Shown: piece by piece, positions 1 through 12,550 of the stretch | Layout of the letters: every line of letters starts with the position of its first letter | Position numbering within the stretch: position 1 is the first letter of the stretch | Assembly (NCBI GenBank): GCA_003342895.1 | Contig: PTFA01000020.1 | Location: 4,992,605 to 5,056,604, forward strand | Length of the DNA stretch: 64,000 nt | Direction of reading: 5' to 3' | Source: Casuarius casuarius | Taxonomy: Eukaryota > Chordata > Aves > Casuariiformes > Casuariidae | The notes under the pieces: model-generated | The model's database searches: none | What the model was told of the DNA's origin: nothing | Seen by the model: only the letters and a program-made list of their open reading frames with translations | Program-made: the position numbers and the translations under genes

Positions 1-1140
1 AGTTCTGAGCATTCATGCTCTTCAGAGAGACAGAAGAAAGAGGTATTATCCTATGCCCCAACAGGTACCTGAAGAAGTTAAAACAACAACAGCTCTGTGA
101 AAACTTGGAAAGCAACCATGCAACTTCAAAAAAAACGCAAGTACCTTTGCACTGCTGTGTTATTATTTCCCTCAGGAACACTACTGTAAAGTTAGAGTTG
201 ACATTTCACAACATTATGCTCAGTTTTACCCCTTCTGTCCTTCCTTTTCCATTCAAATACTTCAGTTGCACTCCTCTCATTTAAAAGTGGTGGTTTCCAG
301 AAGGCCCTCAGATAGTTCCAGAAGAACATCCTAGACTGTGGGAATCTTTTAAAAAAATTAAGGATTAAAATATTTTTACACTCTTTATCTAGTCTGGAAA
401 GAGAGCCTTCTGAATGTGAATATAAGCATATAGCATATATTCAGTTTCTACATGGAAAGTGGACTTTCATGTTTCAGTCCTCATAGAGCAGGTTGGCAGA
501 GGGTCATTTTTCTAAAATCTCTTACTCTGAGACTATTTTGGCCCTACAGATGATAGCTTTTTACACACAGAAAGATAATTTGATGGTGCTACTACCTTTT
601 CAAACAGCAATTGTAAAGAAGTAATAAAGTTTAGCAGCACCTCAGTTGAACTCAATATACCACACACAGAGCAGAATCTGGAGCAAGGTTTGTCTTACAC
701 ATCTGATGTCACATTTGGAGGCCATTGTCCAAAGAAACATTAGCAGCTGAAAATATTGCCTCATTAACTAACTGCACTAGGAATTGGCAGATTTTAAATC
801 TTTGTGGTTTTTTTCTCTGATTTAATAAATCTATCTTAACTAAGTGCTTTTCATATTCTGCTATGCTCCTCTGACTTCTCCAGTGGGTATCTTTGTTCTA
901 CACATTTTATATGCATTTTTTCTGTAGGAGTATAGTTCCTCATTATCTCACAGCACTCTGCTAACTAGATAGTGACAAATAGAGCAGAAATTCACCACCA
1001 GAGATCTCCAGGTAGGTTATCTTGGGCTAGGTCTTGTCTTGTCTATGTGTCTTAAGCTAAGGTTTAATTACTGCTACAACAGAGCATATGTTCCTGCCTG
1101 CTCTCTGTCTGCCTCAGGCATGTTAATGCAAGCTAAAACG

Positions 1141-1168
1141 AAAAGAACTGAAAAGAACTGAAAAGAGG
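1141..1168. repeat. Short tandem repeat, 10-bp unit
   Basis: aaaagaactg occurs twice, followed by a partial third copy (aaaagagg). Confidence 0.85.
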
Positions 1169-1530
1169 CATTGGCTCTTGCAGAAAAAAAAAAAGTCCAA
1201 GTTGGGCTGGATATTTCCTCATATATTTCCTAGGCACTTTGGAAGTACATAAATTAATTAAGGCCACTCTCTTTCCACACTGCATTATGCTGAGTACATC
1301 TTAAGTATATTCCTGCAGTGGCAAAGATGGTCTCTAGCTGGGCTAAAAAATAACCACGTGGGTCCTGTTTTCAGCATCCCAAAATGGCAGGACTTACCCA
1401 CTTGAGGCATGAGCAAATCTGCTTGTAATACTTAGGTTAGTAGTTGGGATATTTCCTTTCCAGTGCTGGGCAGGACCTGTTACCTATTTTTCTTCCTGTC
1501 ATCTATGCTGTCTATTTAAGATTTGTGAGC

Positions 1531-1556
1531 CATCAGTTTCAAAGCATCAGTTTCAG
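1531..1556. repeat. Short tandem duplication, 14-bp unit
   Basis: catcagtttcaaag is followed at once by catcagtttcag. This is a minor local duplication. Confidence 0.8.
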
Positions 1557-2014
1557 GCACTACCCTCATTTAAAATTGCCTGCACTCAGCATAATAAAGA
1601 TATTAGCACAGTTAGTAGAAAATTAGTCAAAACCTCTCACTTTTAGTTGAAGTCACCTGGTTACTGAGGTCCTAGGGCTGTATGGTATCAAAAAAGAAGC
1701 TTTCTTTCCATGTCCTAATTTTTACTGGAGTTGGAAGTGCCAAAGTAACAAAAGAAAGAGCTGTTTTAAAAAGCATACCTGGACATGACTGGTATCCTTG
1801 CATGAGCAAATACTACCACGAAAATTTTTTTCTTGCAGGCTGAAATCATAAGTACTAGTATGTGAAAATCTGAGCTACTGCCCCCACACGAATCTGGAGA
1901 AAGCTTAAAGCATACAAGTTTTGGATGCTTCTTTAAGACAAAACTTATCCTGAAAGTCTATGTATCCATCAAACAAAAAACATCACACAAGTATGCACAC
2001 ACACCTCTTTCTCT

Positions 2015-2068
2015 TAAATGCAACTCTCTCAGTGCTTTCTCTTAATCTGCTGCTAAATGCAACTCTCT
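2015..2068. repeat. Short direct duplication, 39-bp period
   Basis: taaatgcaactctct occurs at 2015-2029 and again at 2054-2068, in a pyrimidine-rich context (ctttctcttaatctgctgc between them). Confidence 0.8.
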
Positions 2069-4889
2069 TCTGAGAAATCAGAACTTGGTTATAACACATG
2101 AAATGCACATATAAGCATGCATGTGATCCTTGAAATGCTTGTGAGAAACCAGATAGCTTCCATGTGCAAAATGATTCTCTTGCGTGGCCACAGCCTTAAA
2201 GCCTAGATGAATAACGAAAAAAACCTCATACAACAATTGCTGGAACCAGTATATTTCATCTGAGTTACCTTCAAGGTAGTCATGACTTTATGGAAGCACT
2301 GAGGAAAAATACACTCTCTATTCTGAAACAATGCAATGAGAAAAAAATGCATGCCAGCAGAACTAAGGGTGACCATATGCACAAATATCACTACTTTCAT
2401 AAGTGTCTCTCATATCTCAGCCTCATGAATTTACCCACTCATAGGCAGAGCTTCCTTTCTGCTGTCTTTCTTTACCCACGAAATTTATTACATTTATTTG
2501 CTTGTTATATCTGCTCTTACCTGTGAATTTTTCAGAAGTGGGTTTATCTGCTACTGACTGTGTATATAACAACTGGCACAACAGGCCCTGGCCCTGACAG
2601 GGGTCTCTGGGCTCTGCATAGTACAAGCAAGCCTCACTTTAGCACAGCTTACCTGTCTGAAACAACTGCAGCGAGCAGCAGGACTGACCCTCCAACTCCG
2701 CCTACCTGACTAGAGAGCAGCAGATCAGCTCAAAAATTCTTACTGATCCAAGCTGGTTCCTTGCATCTCCCATTTGTCTTTGCTCCTGAGTTGGTCAGAA
2801 AGATTCAGAACCACAGCAGCACACTGTACTTTAAACAGCACTTCCTGCCCATTTTGGGGAAGGCTTTTGTGCAAAAACTGACAAGAACAAGAGCTCTATA
2901 GACATTAGAGATGTGACACTGGGTCCTAACTAATCAAACAGATTGTATGCAAGATGCTGAACATCCCTTGCAAGGCAGAACCTTTCATTCCCAAATATAA
3001 ATCAGAGATCAGCTAGCATAAAGTCATTTGGTCTCTCTGCAATTCAGATTTTTATTCTACTCTATACGGTCTGCCCATTTTGCTTTAAAAACAATGTTGT
3101 CCAATGTTTTCTTTAGCTGTCTGCTTGAAACAGTCAAGTGTAAAGAAAGATAAAAGCTGTTATCACTGATCCCAATCCTCATGCCCCTTTTCCCCCTGCA
3201 CAAATGCAATGCATGTCCGAAGCAATTGGGAACCTAAGTTCCAGGGACACACTTGTGTGCGCAGTCACAGTTTTCACAAGGGCACTTTTCTTTACTGATT
3301 TTCATCATAATAGATAATAAATCCCTTGGGTCTTTCATATTCAATGGCTACTAATAAAATGATGCCTGCACATTCAGACTGACTGTCTTCAAATGACATT
3401 TTAAGCTTCACACTTAATTGTCTATTTGTTTATCCTGATGTAGGGGGAAAACAGACAGCTATGTCCAGTTGTGCTTCTGAGATAGTGTGCTTGCTTTTGG
3501 CAATAGTGTTGTGAAAGCTGGCTAATATGACCCTCTCTTCTCTCATGCTCCACATTTCTTTCCTCTGGTTGCACTGGCACACCTGTTTGTGTGTTTACAC
3601 CATGGACTGGATCAGGGGTCCGATCCAAATGAATTGATTAGCTTTTGGACTAGTTTCACAATGTAGCTGCACAACAGAAGAGCAGCATAGAGGCAGGAAC
3701 AAGTCATCTAGGAGAGAGGCAGATAAGCTGGTACTGCCACAGCTCCTGTATGCAGAAACAAATTTAGAAATTGGGGCTTCCATTTCTGAAAGAGAATATT
3801 TTTTTCTAAAGAGCTGATTATTAGACAAGTTTCCTAGGTCTGCAACCTTTTTGGCATCCTAGGTTAGGCAGGACACAAAAAGGAGGTGTTACGTCATATA
3901 TCAATTTCTCTCTGTGCCTGACTTATTTTATTCACACTGTTGCCTGAAGCTTGTTGAACTACTCCCAGGGCAACTGTCCCCAGCAAAAAGGGCCCTGGGT
4001 GGAGGATCTTCCACTGTTCCACTATAACTGGAGGATGAGAGGCCCCTTTTTGGAGCAGACCACTGAGCCTGCTAACCAACAGCAAGCCAGGACCAACCTT
4101 GGCAGCAGGGCAGGCTGCCACAGAACAGTTTCCCAGGGATTTAAAAAAGTGTTACCCAATGATTCCATAGACCCCCTGATGGGAGGTTAATCCATTCTGA
4201 CAATTATATCAAAGACTGTCAGCAACTTCCTGAATCTATATCTGGGTCAGATTTCAGCACCTTCTACCACTTCCCCTTTGCTGTCTGTGGGAAGGAAATA
4301 CAAGTTTGATTGAGACAGAGATCGAGGGCACTACAGCATATACCCACCGTGCAGTCTAGTCATGCCACAGGGATAGCTGAGTGTTTATGCAGAGAAGAAG
4401 TGAGATTTGGAAACCAACAGTTTTGTCCTTGCTATCCATATCTAATGTCAATGCAATTAGCAGATGTGAAACAGAGAGAGAAAAAAAAAAGAATTTAGAC
4501 TTTACCATTTGCTTCTTGTTTCACAGCATTTTTGTACATCCATTTTGCTATTTGCAGTATAGAAATGATTTTCTCTGTATTTCATGTCTCCATGTATGGA
4601 GAGGAAGAACATTTTTATAATAGGAAAACACTTCTATACATTCCCATTCTATATATACCTGGCAGGCATCTTGTGAGTATATGTAACAACCCAGAGGTCA
4701 TTCCTAGTGCCAGTCAGGTTTCACTTGGTGAACCTTCCAAACCACTGCTGGCTTTCCAAACCACCAATGCAATACTAGCACTGGTGTGAATCTTAAAACA
4801 AATCTAAGACCTCAGCTGACTGGAATTTTCAGTCCATGATAACTGCTTATGCAACATCCACACAGGCTTTTAATTGAGCCACCAGACTC

Positions 4890-4975
4890 ATACTCAAGGC
4901 ACACGGGACCCAATCTGCTCAGCCTTTAAGTAGGTCCCATGAGTATTCTGTCTCCAGGACAATGCTAGGTGCTAA
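4890..4975. repeat. Possible relic of a palindromic old repeat
   Basis: The run acgggacccaatctgctcag, then taggtcccatgagtattctg, resembles the widespread sauropsid palindromic repeat read roughly as 'gggcccaatcctgc...gggactactcatg'. The copy is weak and cannot be assigned to a family by eye. Confidence 0.35.
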
Positions 4976-6639
4976 CGCAAGTGTTAATAACTTTCAGTAT
5001 TAAATACTGTCTAGGGAATTTTTCACCTTTTCCTCCCCCTTTACTTTCTGCCTAAACAAAACTATTAATAGCAAGGAAGAACAGTCAAGTGCTTGCAAGA
5101 CAACAGTGGATCAGATTCTTATCACACACTTTCATCTTCTTCCAAAGGCTGATTACTCTTCAAAAAGACATTTTAGACATACACAGATCAAAATAATTAC
5201 TTGCAAAGTTATATTAATAGATTTAATGAAGAACTATCAAAGAGACCTGAAAATACCCTAACAGTCACGATGATGCTATACGTTGGCAGGGTTTTGCGGA
5301 AAGAACAAAACTGAAAGAAGAAAAGGATTGCTGGTTTTCCCTAGAATGCCCATGCTGCTGCATAGCCTGCTCAACTCAGTGAACTTTGTAGGTGACATGA
5401 CACTTTCAAAGAGAGTTTGTGGGTTTTTCTGCTAAAGCTTCTACCCTTGTTTGGAGCAGAATTACTTATGGATCTTCCTCCAGCTACAGAGATAGTGGTG
5501 GTGGGATTTCTGAGGCCTTACACAGTGTGGCACATTCTCAAACAGGATATATCACTCGGAAGTGCAGAAAACCTTGTGCAATCTGAAAAATGAGAGGTAT
5601 TTATCAACAGGGAGCAAAGACTTAGGCAGCGCACAGGATCTACTGAAGAAATTAGCAAGCACCGCATGCTAATTGATGCTATAAATGATGAAAAAAATTA
5701 ATGACTACTTTTTCCCCTGCAAATATCAGGAATGTGACTTTTCAAATATCTAGATGTTAACTTCTCAATAAATTGTATTTTTTTTAAACTGCATCATTCA
5801 ATGCTGGCTGAGCCTGACCCAAAGGACACTGCAAAGTGTCTTCCATAAATCCAAAATCCATCTTCCACTCCTCCAAAGCAGTTGAGCTTGGAGACTCTTC
5901 TAGTTCAGATACTAGCTAAGTCAAGCCTCAGTCTAGCTCATACTCTACAATGTCTTTAAAGCAGGAAATTCTACCTGCTCTGGAATTTCCAGAGATGGCA
6001 GCAGCACTTTGTATAACTCTCTGCTAAAAAACTGGACAGCACAGAGCATCATGATGCACTACTGTGGGAAAAGATTCTTAGCATATCTTCTTCCATACCC
6101 TCTGGATTGCTGAAAAGTAATAGAGTCAAAGCAGGAAACTCAGCTGGAAAGAGCTGAAAGGTATTTCACACAATTTTTTTCACCCTTATTTTTCCCCATA
6201 TTTCCCATTCCAGTTTTTCATCCATTTTCAGCAACTGATGACAGAACTATCATATTTCAAGATGCTATTCAAAGATTCTGCAGAAAATCCCATCATAAAG
6301 AACAGTCACTAAGACTAAATATTGAACAGTCTTTGGGTTATAGACATGCCCAGAGGACTAGATGAAGTCTGCATCCTGGCAGAAGCCAGCAGAGAGAAAT
6401 AGCTGGTCCATTTTTTAGTGCTCAGTGCTATCACCCAGGAGATGCTTGGTTTAGCAAGACACCCCAGGAACAGGCTGCAGAATGAAGTCCATCCAGCCAT
6501 CCATAGCACAGAACATCACTAAGGGCCTCAGGGAAGACATTTTCTATTCAGCAACATGGGGAGACAGAGGGAGGGAGAGAAGAGGAAATGTTTGTTGAGC
6601 ACACGCACAGAAATAAAAGAAAGCACTGGCCAAGCTCCA

Positions 6640-6715
6640 GATTTGAAATTCTGGCCCCACTGAAGTAGGTGGGAGGTTTTCCCCCAGATTTCAGTGGAGA
6701 CCAGATTTCACCCAA
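6640..6715. repeat. Inverted-repeat relic, about 20-bp arms
   Basis: The left arm at 6645-6664 reads gaaattctggccccactgaa. The right arm at 6690-6709, reverse-complemented, reads gaaatctggtctccactgaa. A 25-bp loop separates them. The words match a common sauropsid palindromic repeat built around 'cctggccccattgaagtcaatgg'. It looks like a decayed MITE-like element; the family is not assigned. Confidence 0.6.
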
Positions 6716-7360
6716 TGTGAACAGTATTCTGGAAATATCCTCCCTCCAGACACACTGTGGCAGCTCTTCTGGTTTTGAATGCTCCCTGGAAACATGGAAA
6801 GGAGGAACTGACTTCTGTAGTGATGAAATTAAACCCCAAACAAGAAAATAATACCAGAACGATTAATCAACAAACAAAAAGCATGCGATGACAATTAAGC
6901 AAAAAGAGCTATTGCAGAAGTGGGTGGAAAGGAGAGGGCAAGTCCCTTACCTCCTGGGCTACTGAACCCTGCCAGGGATAAGGAGGGATGCAAGTAACGG
7001 CACAGGTTACAGGCTGCCATGTCAAGACTGCACTGGAGGCATCTTGCACAAATTCGGTAACAAGAAGAAGAAAACCTCTAGCACAGATTCAGCCTAGGAG
7101 TATGCTCCTGTCACTAACGCTAAATAAAGAGGCCAAAACCTAATAACTTCAGCAAAGATTCCTAGCAGCAATCAGCATCATCACTTATAAAGACCTCGGC
7201 AGGCTGGTTCACAGAAAGGGCACGCTCAGCAAGCTCGGCATTGTGTAACTATGAGCATTCTGGAAATGGGAAATACAATGCCTGAATACAGCAGACACAA
7301 TTCTTATAAAGCTCCATCTATATGACAGCTATGACCCAGTTATTTAGCCCACAGTTGCTC

Positions 7361-7520
7361 TCTGATTTAGGTACCATTTGGTTTCATATCCCAACTATGC
7401 AGTGGTCCTGGATGTTCCCCTTTCATTGGCTTAGAGCTTGAGCTGCCTAAAATGCTAGGCTCTACCTTTCAGAGTGCCTGAACACCTACAAAGACAGGTA
7501 AGTTAGCTGGAGGTATAAAT
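7361..7520. repeat. Degenerate interspersed-repeat relic (unknown family)
   Basis: The words gatttaggtaccatttgg, gctgcctaaaatgctaggct and gtgcctgaacacctac recall the same 'taggtgcctaa' type of old repeat suggested near 12.2 kb. Support is word-level only. It lies in the intron after exon 6. Confidence 0.3.
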
Positions 7521-7915
7521 TCCTATCACTGCTGGAACTCAGCCCCTAACTTCCAACTAAAGAGCTTTTCTTTGCTGTGAGCTCCTGCAAAAAGGGACCA
7601 AAAGGCTCAGCTCCCAAGGATTACTGCAAATTGCACCACTTTTGAATGGGGTGATAAGAACGCATAAACTTGCACACCTACTACTGACTAACCCTCAAGT
7701 ATTACTTTGAAATGAGAAATTTGGATGAAAACTCATATCTACATGGGTAGGTGACAGCAAGCACTAAAGCAGAGTTCCCTGAGTGACTATGTGTGATAGG
7801 CATGCAGAGACAGGCACATACTAGGGCTCAGAAGCTGCCAAGGTCCTGTGAGCTTTTCACAGGACTCCTCTTTCCTTGAAAAACACTTGGAGAGGTTTGG
7901 TTTTAGCAGCGGTCA

Positions 7916-7979
7916 CCCCTGTGATGCAGTGATGCTGGCAACCTGAGTTTCCCCTGTGATGCAGTGATGCTGGCAACCT
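7916..7979. repeat. Exact 29-bp direct repeat, two copies, 35-bp period
   Basis: Copies at 7916-7944 and 7951-7979 are identical. They begin cccctgtgatgcagtgatgc and are separated by gagttt. Perfect identity suggests a recent local duplication. Each copy also carries a smaller internal gtgatgca/gtgatgct repeat. Confidence 0.9.
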
Positions 7980-10423
7980 TCGCAGTGCTCAGGCCACCTG
8001 CCAACGTCCCCCTTCTGCTCCCTTCACTTGCCCTTAAATGGCTGGGGAGAAAGCCTTTTCACAGTTGCCGCCAGACCACGTGGCCAGCCTCTTCAGGTGA
8101 CTGACTTTAGGCTCCTCTTGGAGCTCTGCACTTTGCTGCTTAATTACCAGTGTGCCTGGGCAGACCACTGGCCTTGGTCTGAGCTCCTTGCCCACGGGCA
8201 GTGCTATCTGCACTCAGGATTGTCTAGTGTTAGTGATTATTGCCCAAAGTCATCAAAGGGTAAGGGAAAAAAACAAAGGCAAAATGAAGTGACTCAGCAG
8301 GCACTGCAGTGCTCCCCGGACTCAGAGCAAGTTTTTCACCCAGTTACTTAGCCAGCAACTTGGTAAATGAACAACATATCTGGACTGACACTAATCCTTC
8401 TGCAGACTCTGGAAACAAACCTGGAGGGAAGGAGAATGGCTGGAGGGTTTTTGAGCTCTTGTGCTCCCTGACTGCCTTGGCACTGCTGTTACCACTGAAT
8501 GCAAACCCCAACAGCTCTGAAACTGCTTCTTGGTGAGCCAAAATCCTGGGATCAAAAGCACGGACTATCCCCTATGCTGTGCTACCCACCAGACTGCAGG
8601 CTCTTCTCAGCATATGCCATGCAGGTACAGGTGTAAAGGGCATGCCACGGTCCACAGGCCTTACCTGAACACTGGACACTGTAAAGTCCAGTGGGACAAG
8701 GACAATTATCTGCCAGGGAGCTACTAGGTTGAGGAGTGTTACGTGTGTACAACTGAGAGCAGGATCTAGCCCAGTCTTTAGTATCACTGTGGTACCATGA
8801 AGTAATTTCATAGTTTAAATCAGCCTCAAATGCATTTAAAAACAATCACTGGAGGGAATAAAATATCTTATTTTGAACAGCCCTTGCCAGCTCCCAAGGA
8901 GGCTTGAGAAAGCCATATCCCACCAGCTGACAGAGTGGCCCCAGACCACGACGGGGTGTACAACCTTGCCACTTCCCCGTGGCTGGACCCGGGATTTTGA
9001 ACAGAAAAGGACCAAAACTGAAACCAGTATATAATCCACAAAGGTAGTTTGACATCCACTGCTGGGTCACGAGAATGATTCAATGCCTAAGGCTACCAGC
9101 CTAGTATTTCCAGAAGTTTCTTTTCCTGCCACAACACCAGCTGCTGCCAGAACAAGGCAGCAAAGAAGTACCGCAGTAGAACAGCAATATGAGAGAAAGT
9201 GAGATTATAAAGTCTCTCCGATGAGTGAGGAGACTCAGGCAGAATCATTTCAACTTAGTCCCTTCATCTCTCTCCCACCTACACATCATGTTATTGCTTG
9301 CATTCTTTTTCATACCCAGGCCCAGAGCAGTACATAAAAATGCCTGAAATATATCATTTTTCTCTATGGACTGCACAGGTTCCATATCCAAACCTGTATT
9401 TTATCACCTTCTTCTACCTTCCTTCAAATATATCTGATTATTTTCTACAATATTCTTGTCAATACTTACATACAAGCTAGTGCCAAACAAATATGTATTT
9501 TCTGGTTATCTTCTATTTTATCTAAAATTGGGGATTTTAGACTAGTACAATCCTCACTTGGAAGAGGTGACAACTATTCTTTCTAAACTGTCAGAGGTAG
9601 ATTTTCAACAAAGAACACCATTTTTAGGATCAGAGAGACGAGCAGACATTTTGGGAGTTACTTGTTCAAACAGTGCTCCTTGAACAAGTGAAAACTAAGC
9701 AGGAAAAAACACACTGGAAGCATCCATATTTCTCCTTTTTAGTACAAATTGCCAGTGTTGTTTCACTAACTCAAGTTTTCGAGTTCAGGAACTCTTACAA
9801 TAAATCCTGCTGAAATGAGAAGTTCAAATATGAATAAATAACGAGCCAAGCTTCAGTCGACATAAGAAAATAAAGGAAAGGCAAAAAACAGAATTCAGCA
9901 TTCTTTTTTTCTTGACTGAAGGCAATGAAAGTGATTGTGTCACTTACTATTTATTTCATAATATGCGGGTAAGAATAACTTCCATATGATAACTTGCAGT
10001 CCAGCGAGGGAAGGCAGGCCGAGGCCAAAGCTGAAAAGAACATGCACCAATCTACTTAAAGAATGCCGGTGAAACCCAGCAGGTTATCATGGTGAGCGAG
10101 ACCACTTGCTGTAAACAAGATCTGAAGATGACCATAAGTTTATATGGCATTGTGTTGACTGAAACAGCTTGTTCTGTCCAGGCAGAGAATTCCAATTGGA
10201 GTAATACACTGATTTGCACACAGGGCTGGAAGCTTTTGCACTACAGCAGAATGACATGATATTTAAATCTACTTACCCTGTAGATATCTGCTGGGCTTAA
10301 AGTCACGGGACTACTCCAGAAAAAAGCTCTTAAAAGCCATTTTTCTCCCACTAAAGATTGGTTTGTGATTCAGGCTTCTATACATTTCTCTCAGCGCAAG
10401 TTTTGCCAGAAAGAGGAACTTAC

Positions 10424-10634
10424 TGCTTGTTGTGAAGTTACCCTCCCCGACTTGGGGAAAGGAGTCTACGTCTTGGATGACTTGTAGTACTCCCACAGTC
10501 CGGACCGGGGGATCCAGGGCTACAGAGCTCTCGTTGACTGTTATATCACTAGCTCCCGTTATCTGGTTCGTTGGTGGTCCTCCTATGGACGCTTCCAAAT
10601 CTGGAGGTATATCATCTATGCAATCTGCATTTGG
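10424..10634 (-). CDS. RNF150: RNF150 exon 6: cytosolic tail
   Basis: This 211-nt exon encodes 70 residues starting PNADCIDDIPPDLEASIGG and continuing with PPTNQITGASDITVNESS, ALDPPVRTVG and a tail ending GNFTTS, plus the first base of the next codon. The acceptor is ttcttcccgtcag. The donor follows AGCA as gtaagt at 10423 and below, so the exon ends in phase 1. GGPPTNQITGASD and TVNESSV are the signature of the RNF150 tail and do not occur in RNF130, which settles the paralogue. The tail is polar, acidic and probably disordered. The run VIQDVDSFPQVGEGN differs noticeably from the mammalian form as I remember it, as expected for a fast-evolving tail. The final exon (about 40 residues in human) is not visible downstream. 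Confidence 0.95.
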
Positions 10635-12159
10635 CTGACGGGAAGAAAAAGAAGAAATCTCAGCTTTTATCTGATAGACGCATTTAATCTACCTGCTCCC
10701 ACTTTTTTAAGCTTTTTCACTTTCCCTTACACCCACTGCTGCTATTGTCATTCTCTTGATTCCCATGGGACTGCTTTTGAATAAGTATTGTAAATGGTAA
10801 CATCCAATGAATTTTGGAATTTGCTTGTTTGCCTGAATTTGCTTGTTTTTATGTACTTAAATCCCCTTAATAGAATTTGTTGTAGGAGAGACCCAAAGTA
10901 TGCAGTGGAAGTGTTTAGTATGAAAGAGTGTAACCCAAAGTATCTAACTATCCCTATTTATACTTTTTAAAGGTTTTAGGAGAGTGCAAAGTGAAAAAGT
11001 AGCTCATTTATTGATATGATCTGCTCAATACAGGCAGATTGCTGAGTCAGATTAGGAATGTAAACACAGACAGGAGCTGAAGGGGGAATGATTATCTTCA
11101 AATTCATTGCTTTCCCTAAATACACTTTTCTGTAGAGCTCATATCAGAGTTCTCAGAATCAGGAATTCATGGTAACTGCCTGTGGGCGCATCTATGTGTG
11201 GGGTACAAGAATAGAAGCTAAAGCTGTCGATAAGAGAAGACAAGTATTTTAACATCAAAGACCTATGCTTTGCTAATGCTCTATTTCCTGCAAAATAAAA
11301 TGATGAGAAAAGAAATAAACAATCCATAAAGGGAATTTGAAGAGTTTTATTCAGTCTGCAGTCCTTCTTGCTTTGTGATCCAGAGAGATCAAGGATGGAC
11401 TCCAGTCCATGTAATTTAGACACTTTCTCTCTCAATTATATACTGAACACAGCTACCCCTACAGAATGAGCCAAGCTCTTTTAGTCAGGTGTCTGCCTTT
11501 CCATGGAGCTTATAGGGAAGTAGGAGAGGGGCTGTGGTGCCCACCTTCTGCACAGTATTCTCAGCAGTACAGCACCTATTCAGGAAGAGCACTGGGAATT
11601 CAAATGTGCCCTGGAAGGCAGAGAGGATTATTTTTCCACTGAGACTACATCCAAACCAAGCACTTGAAGCAGTCAAGCTAGATTCTACCCTTGATCTCTC
11701 TGGGCCTGTTATAAGTCTGATGCTCCTATTCATAATGCAGTGATTTTTGTGGAGCTCCCCAAAATCATCAGTGACAACCATGAGTAAAAAAGTTCTTTTT
11801 CCTCAAAGCAGCAGCAGATTTCAGTGCCATTTACCCACAGAATCAGGTCTAGTTCTTCCAAAGGCATGGAGAAAATTTGTTTATATAACTATTTCAGGAA
11901 CTGGGTTTTGAAGTCGTAAAATACTGTAACAAAAATAAGGCTAATTCAGAAATGAGGATGCTGTGTGCAAGGGTGCAAGGCTTCTGAAATGACAGATAGG
12001 CTTAGCAAGGTTGAACTTGATTTCAAGCTCGACAAGGTTGAATTGGCTAAGCAGTTTTGCAGACAGCTTGTTACCTTAGGAGGCACATAAAGTTAAGTTG
12101 TTCCCACTTGTCTTTATTATCCAAAGGTTAGATGGTTCATTTCAATCAGTCACTTAGGC

Positions 12160-12420
12160 TTCCTCTAACTTCAAGGGACTGAGGCAATTCTGCCGTGTGA
12201 CTCATCCCACCCTAAGGTAAGTGGTATGAATCACCCCCTCTCGGTTCCTGCCACTCACCGCTCAACGGAGAGGAGGCTTAAGCTGCTAGTCTGGAAATCC
12301 AATGTCTGGANGTTAGAGAGGTACTCTCCTACGCTTAGGTGTCTCACTGGCTACGGCTTTTCTGAAAATCTCACTAGCTGACTATCTCCAACAGCAGGCA
12401 CCTAGAAATTAAGCAAAACA
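12160..12420. repeat. Degenerate interspersed-repeat relic (unknown family)
   Basis: Motifs such as cttaggtgtctcactggcta, then tctgaaaatctcactag and caggcacctagaa, resemble a widespread old sauropsid repeat recognised by recurring 'taggtgcctaa' and 'tgaaaatc' words. Similar words recur at about 7361-7520, 48830-48970 and 51550-51640. I cannot name the family and the limits are approximate. Confidence 0.35.
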
Positions 12421-12477
12421 TGTCCCTATACTTCGATAGAACAAAAGACTTAAACACAAACTTAGCTTTAAGCACAC

Positions 12478-12550
12478 GAGTAATACTTATGAACTGAGGC
12501 ATAGAAAGTTAGCGTATGCTTAAGTGCTTTGCAGAACCAGGAACGCAGCA
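12478..12550 (+). mobile_element. Possible second MIR-like relic
   Basis: The run acttatgaactgaggcatag, followed by aaagttagcgtatgcttaag, resembles the 'gaaactgaggcacagagaggttaagtgac' block of the MIR-like element at 41.6 kb. It is short and degenerate. It could be chance. Confidence 0.35.

Larger units (their letters stand above)
1..10423 (-). other. Intron after RNF150 exon 6 (partial); no coding exon seen
   Basis: This stretch lies downstream of the exon 6 donor on the minus strand. I looked on that strand for the expected last coding exon (human tail with DSDISLIMAMEVG and DQDCEEVKS) and did not see it, so the intron probably runs past the left edge. The open frames here are short, lack splice context and resemble no family I know. 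Apart from the small repeats listed separately, it looks like ordinary AT-rich intronic sequence. The GC-richer part at about 8030-8540 contains overlapping open frames on both strands that I do not consider genes. Confidence 0.75.
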
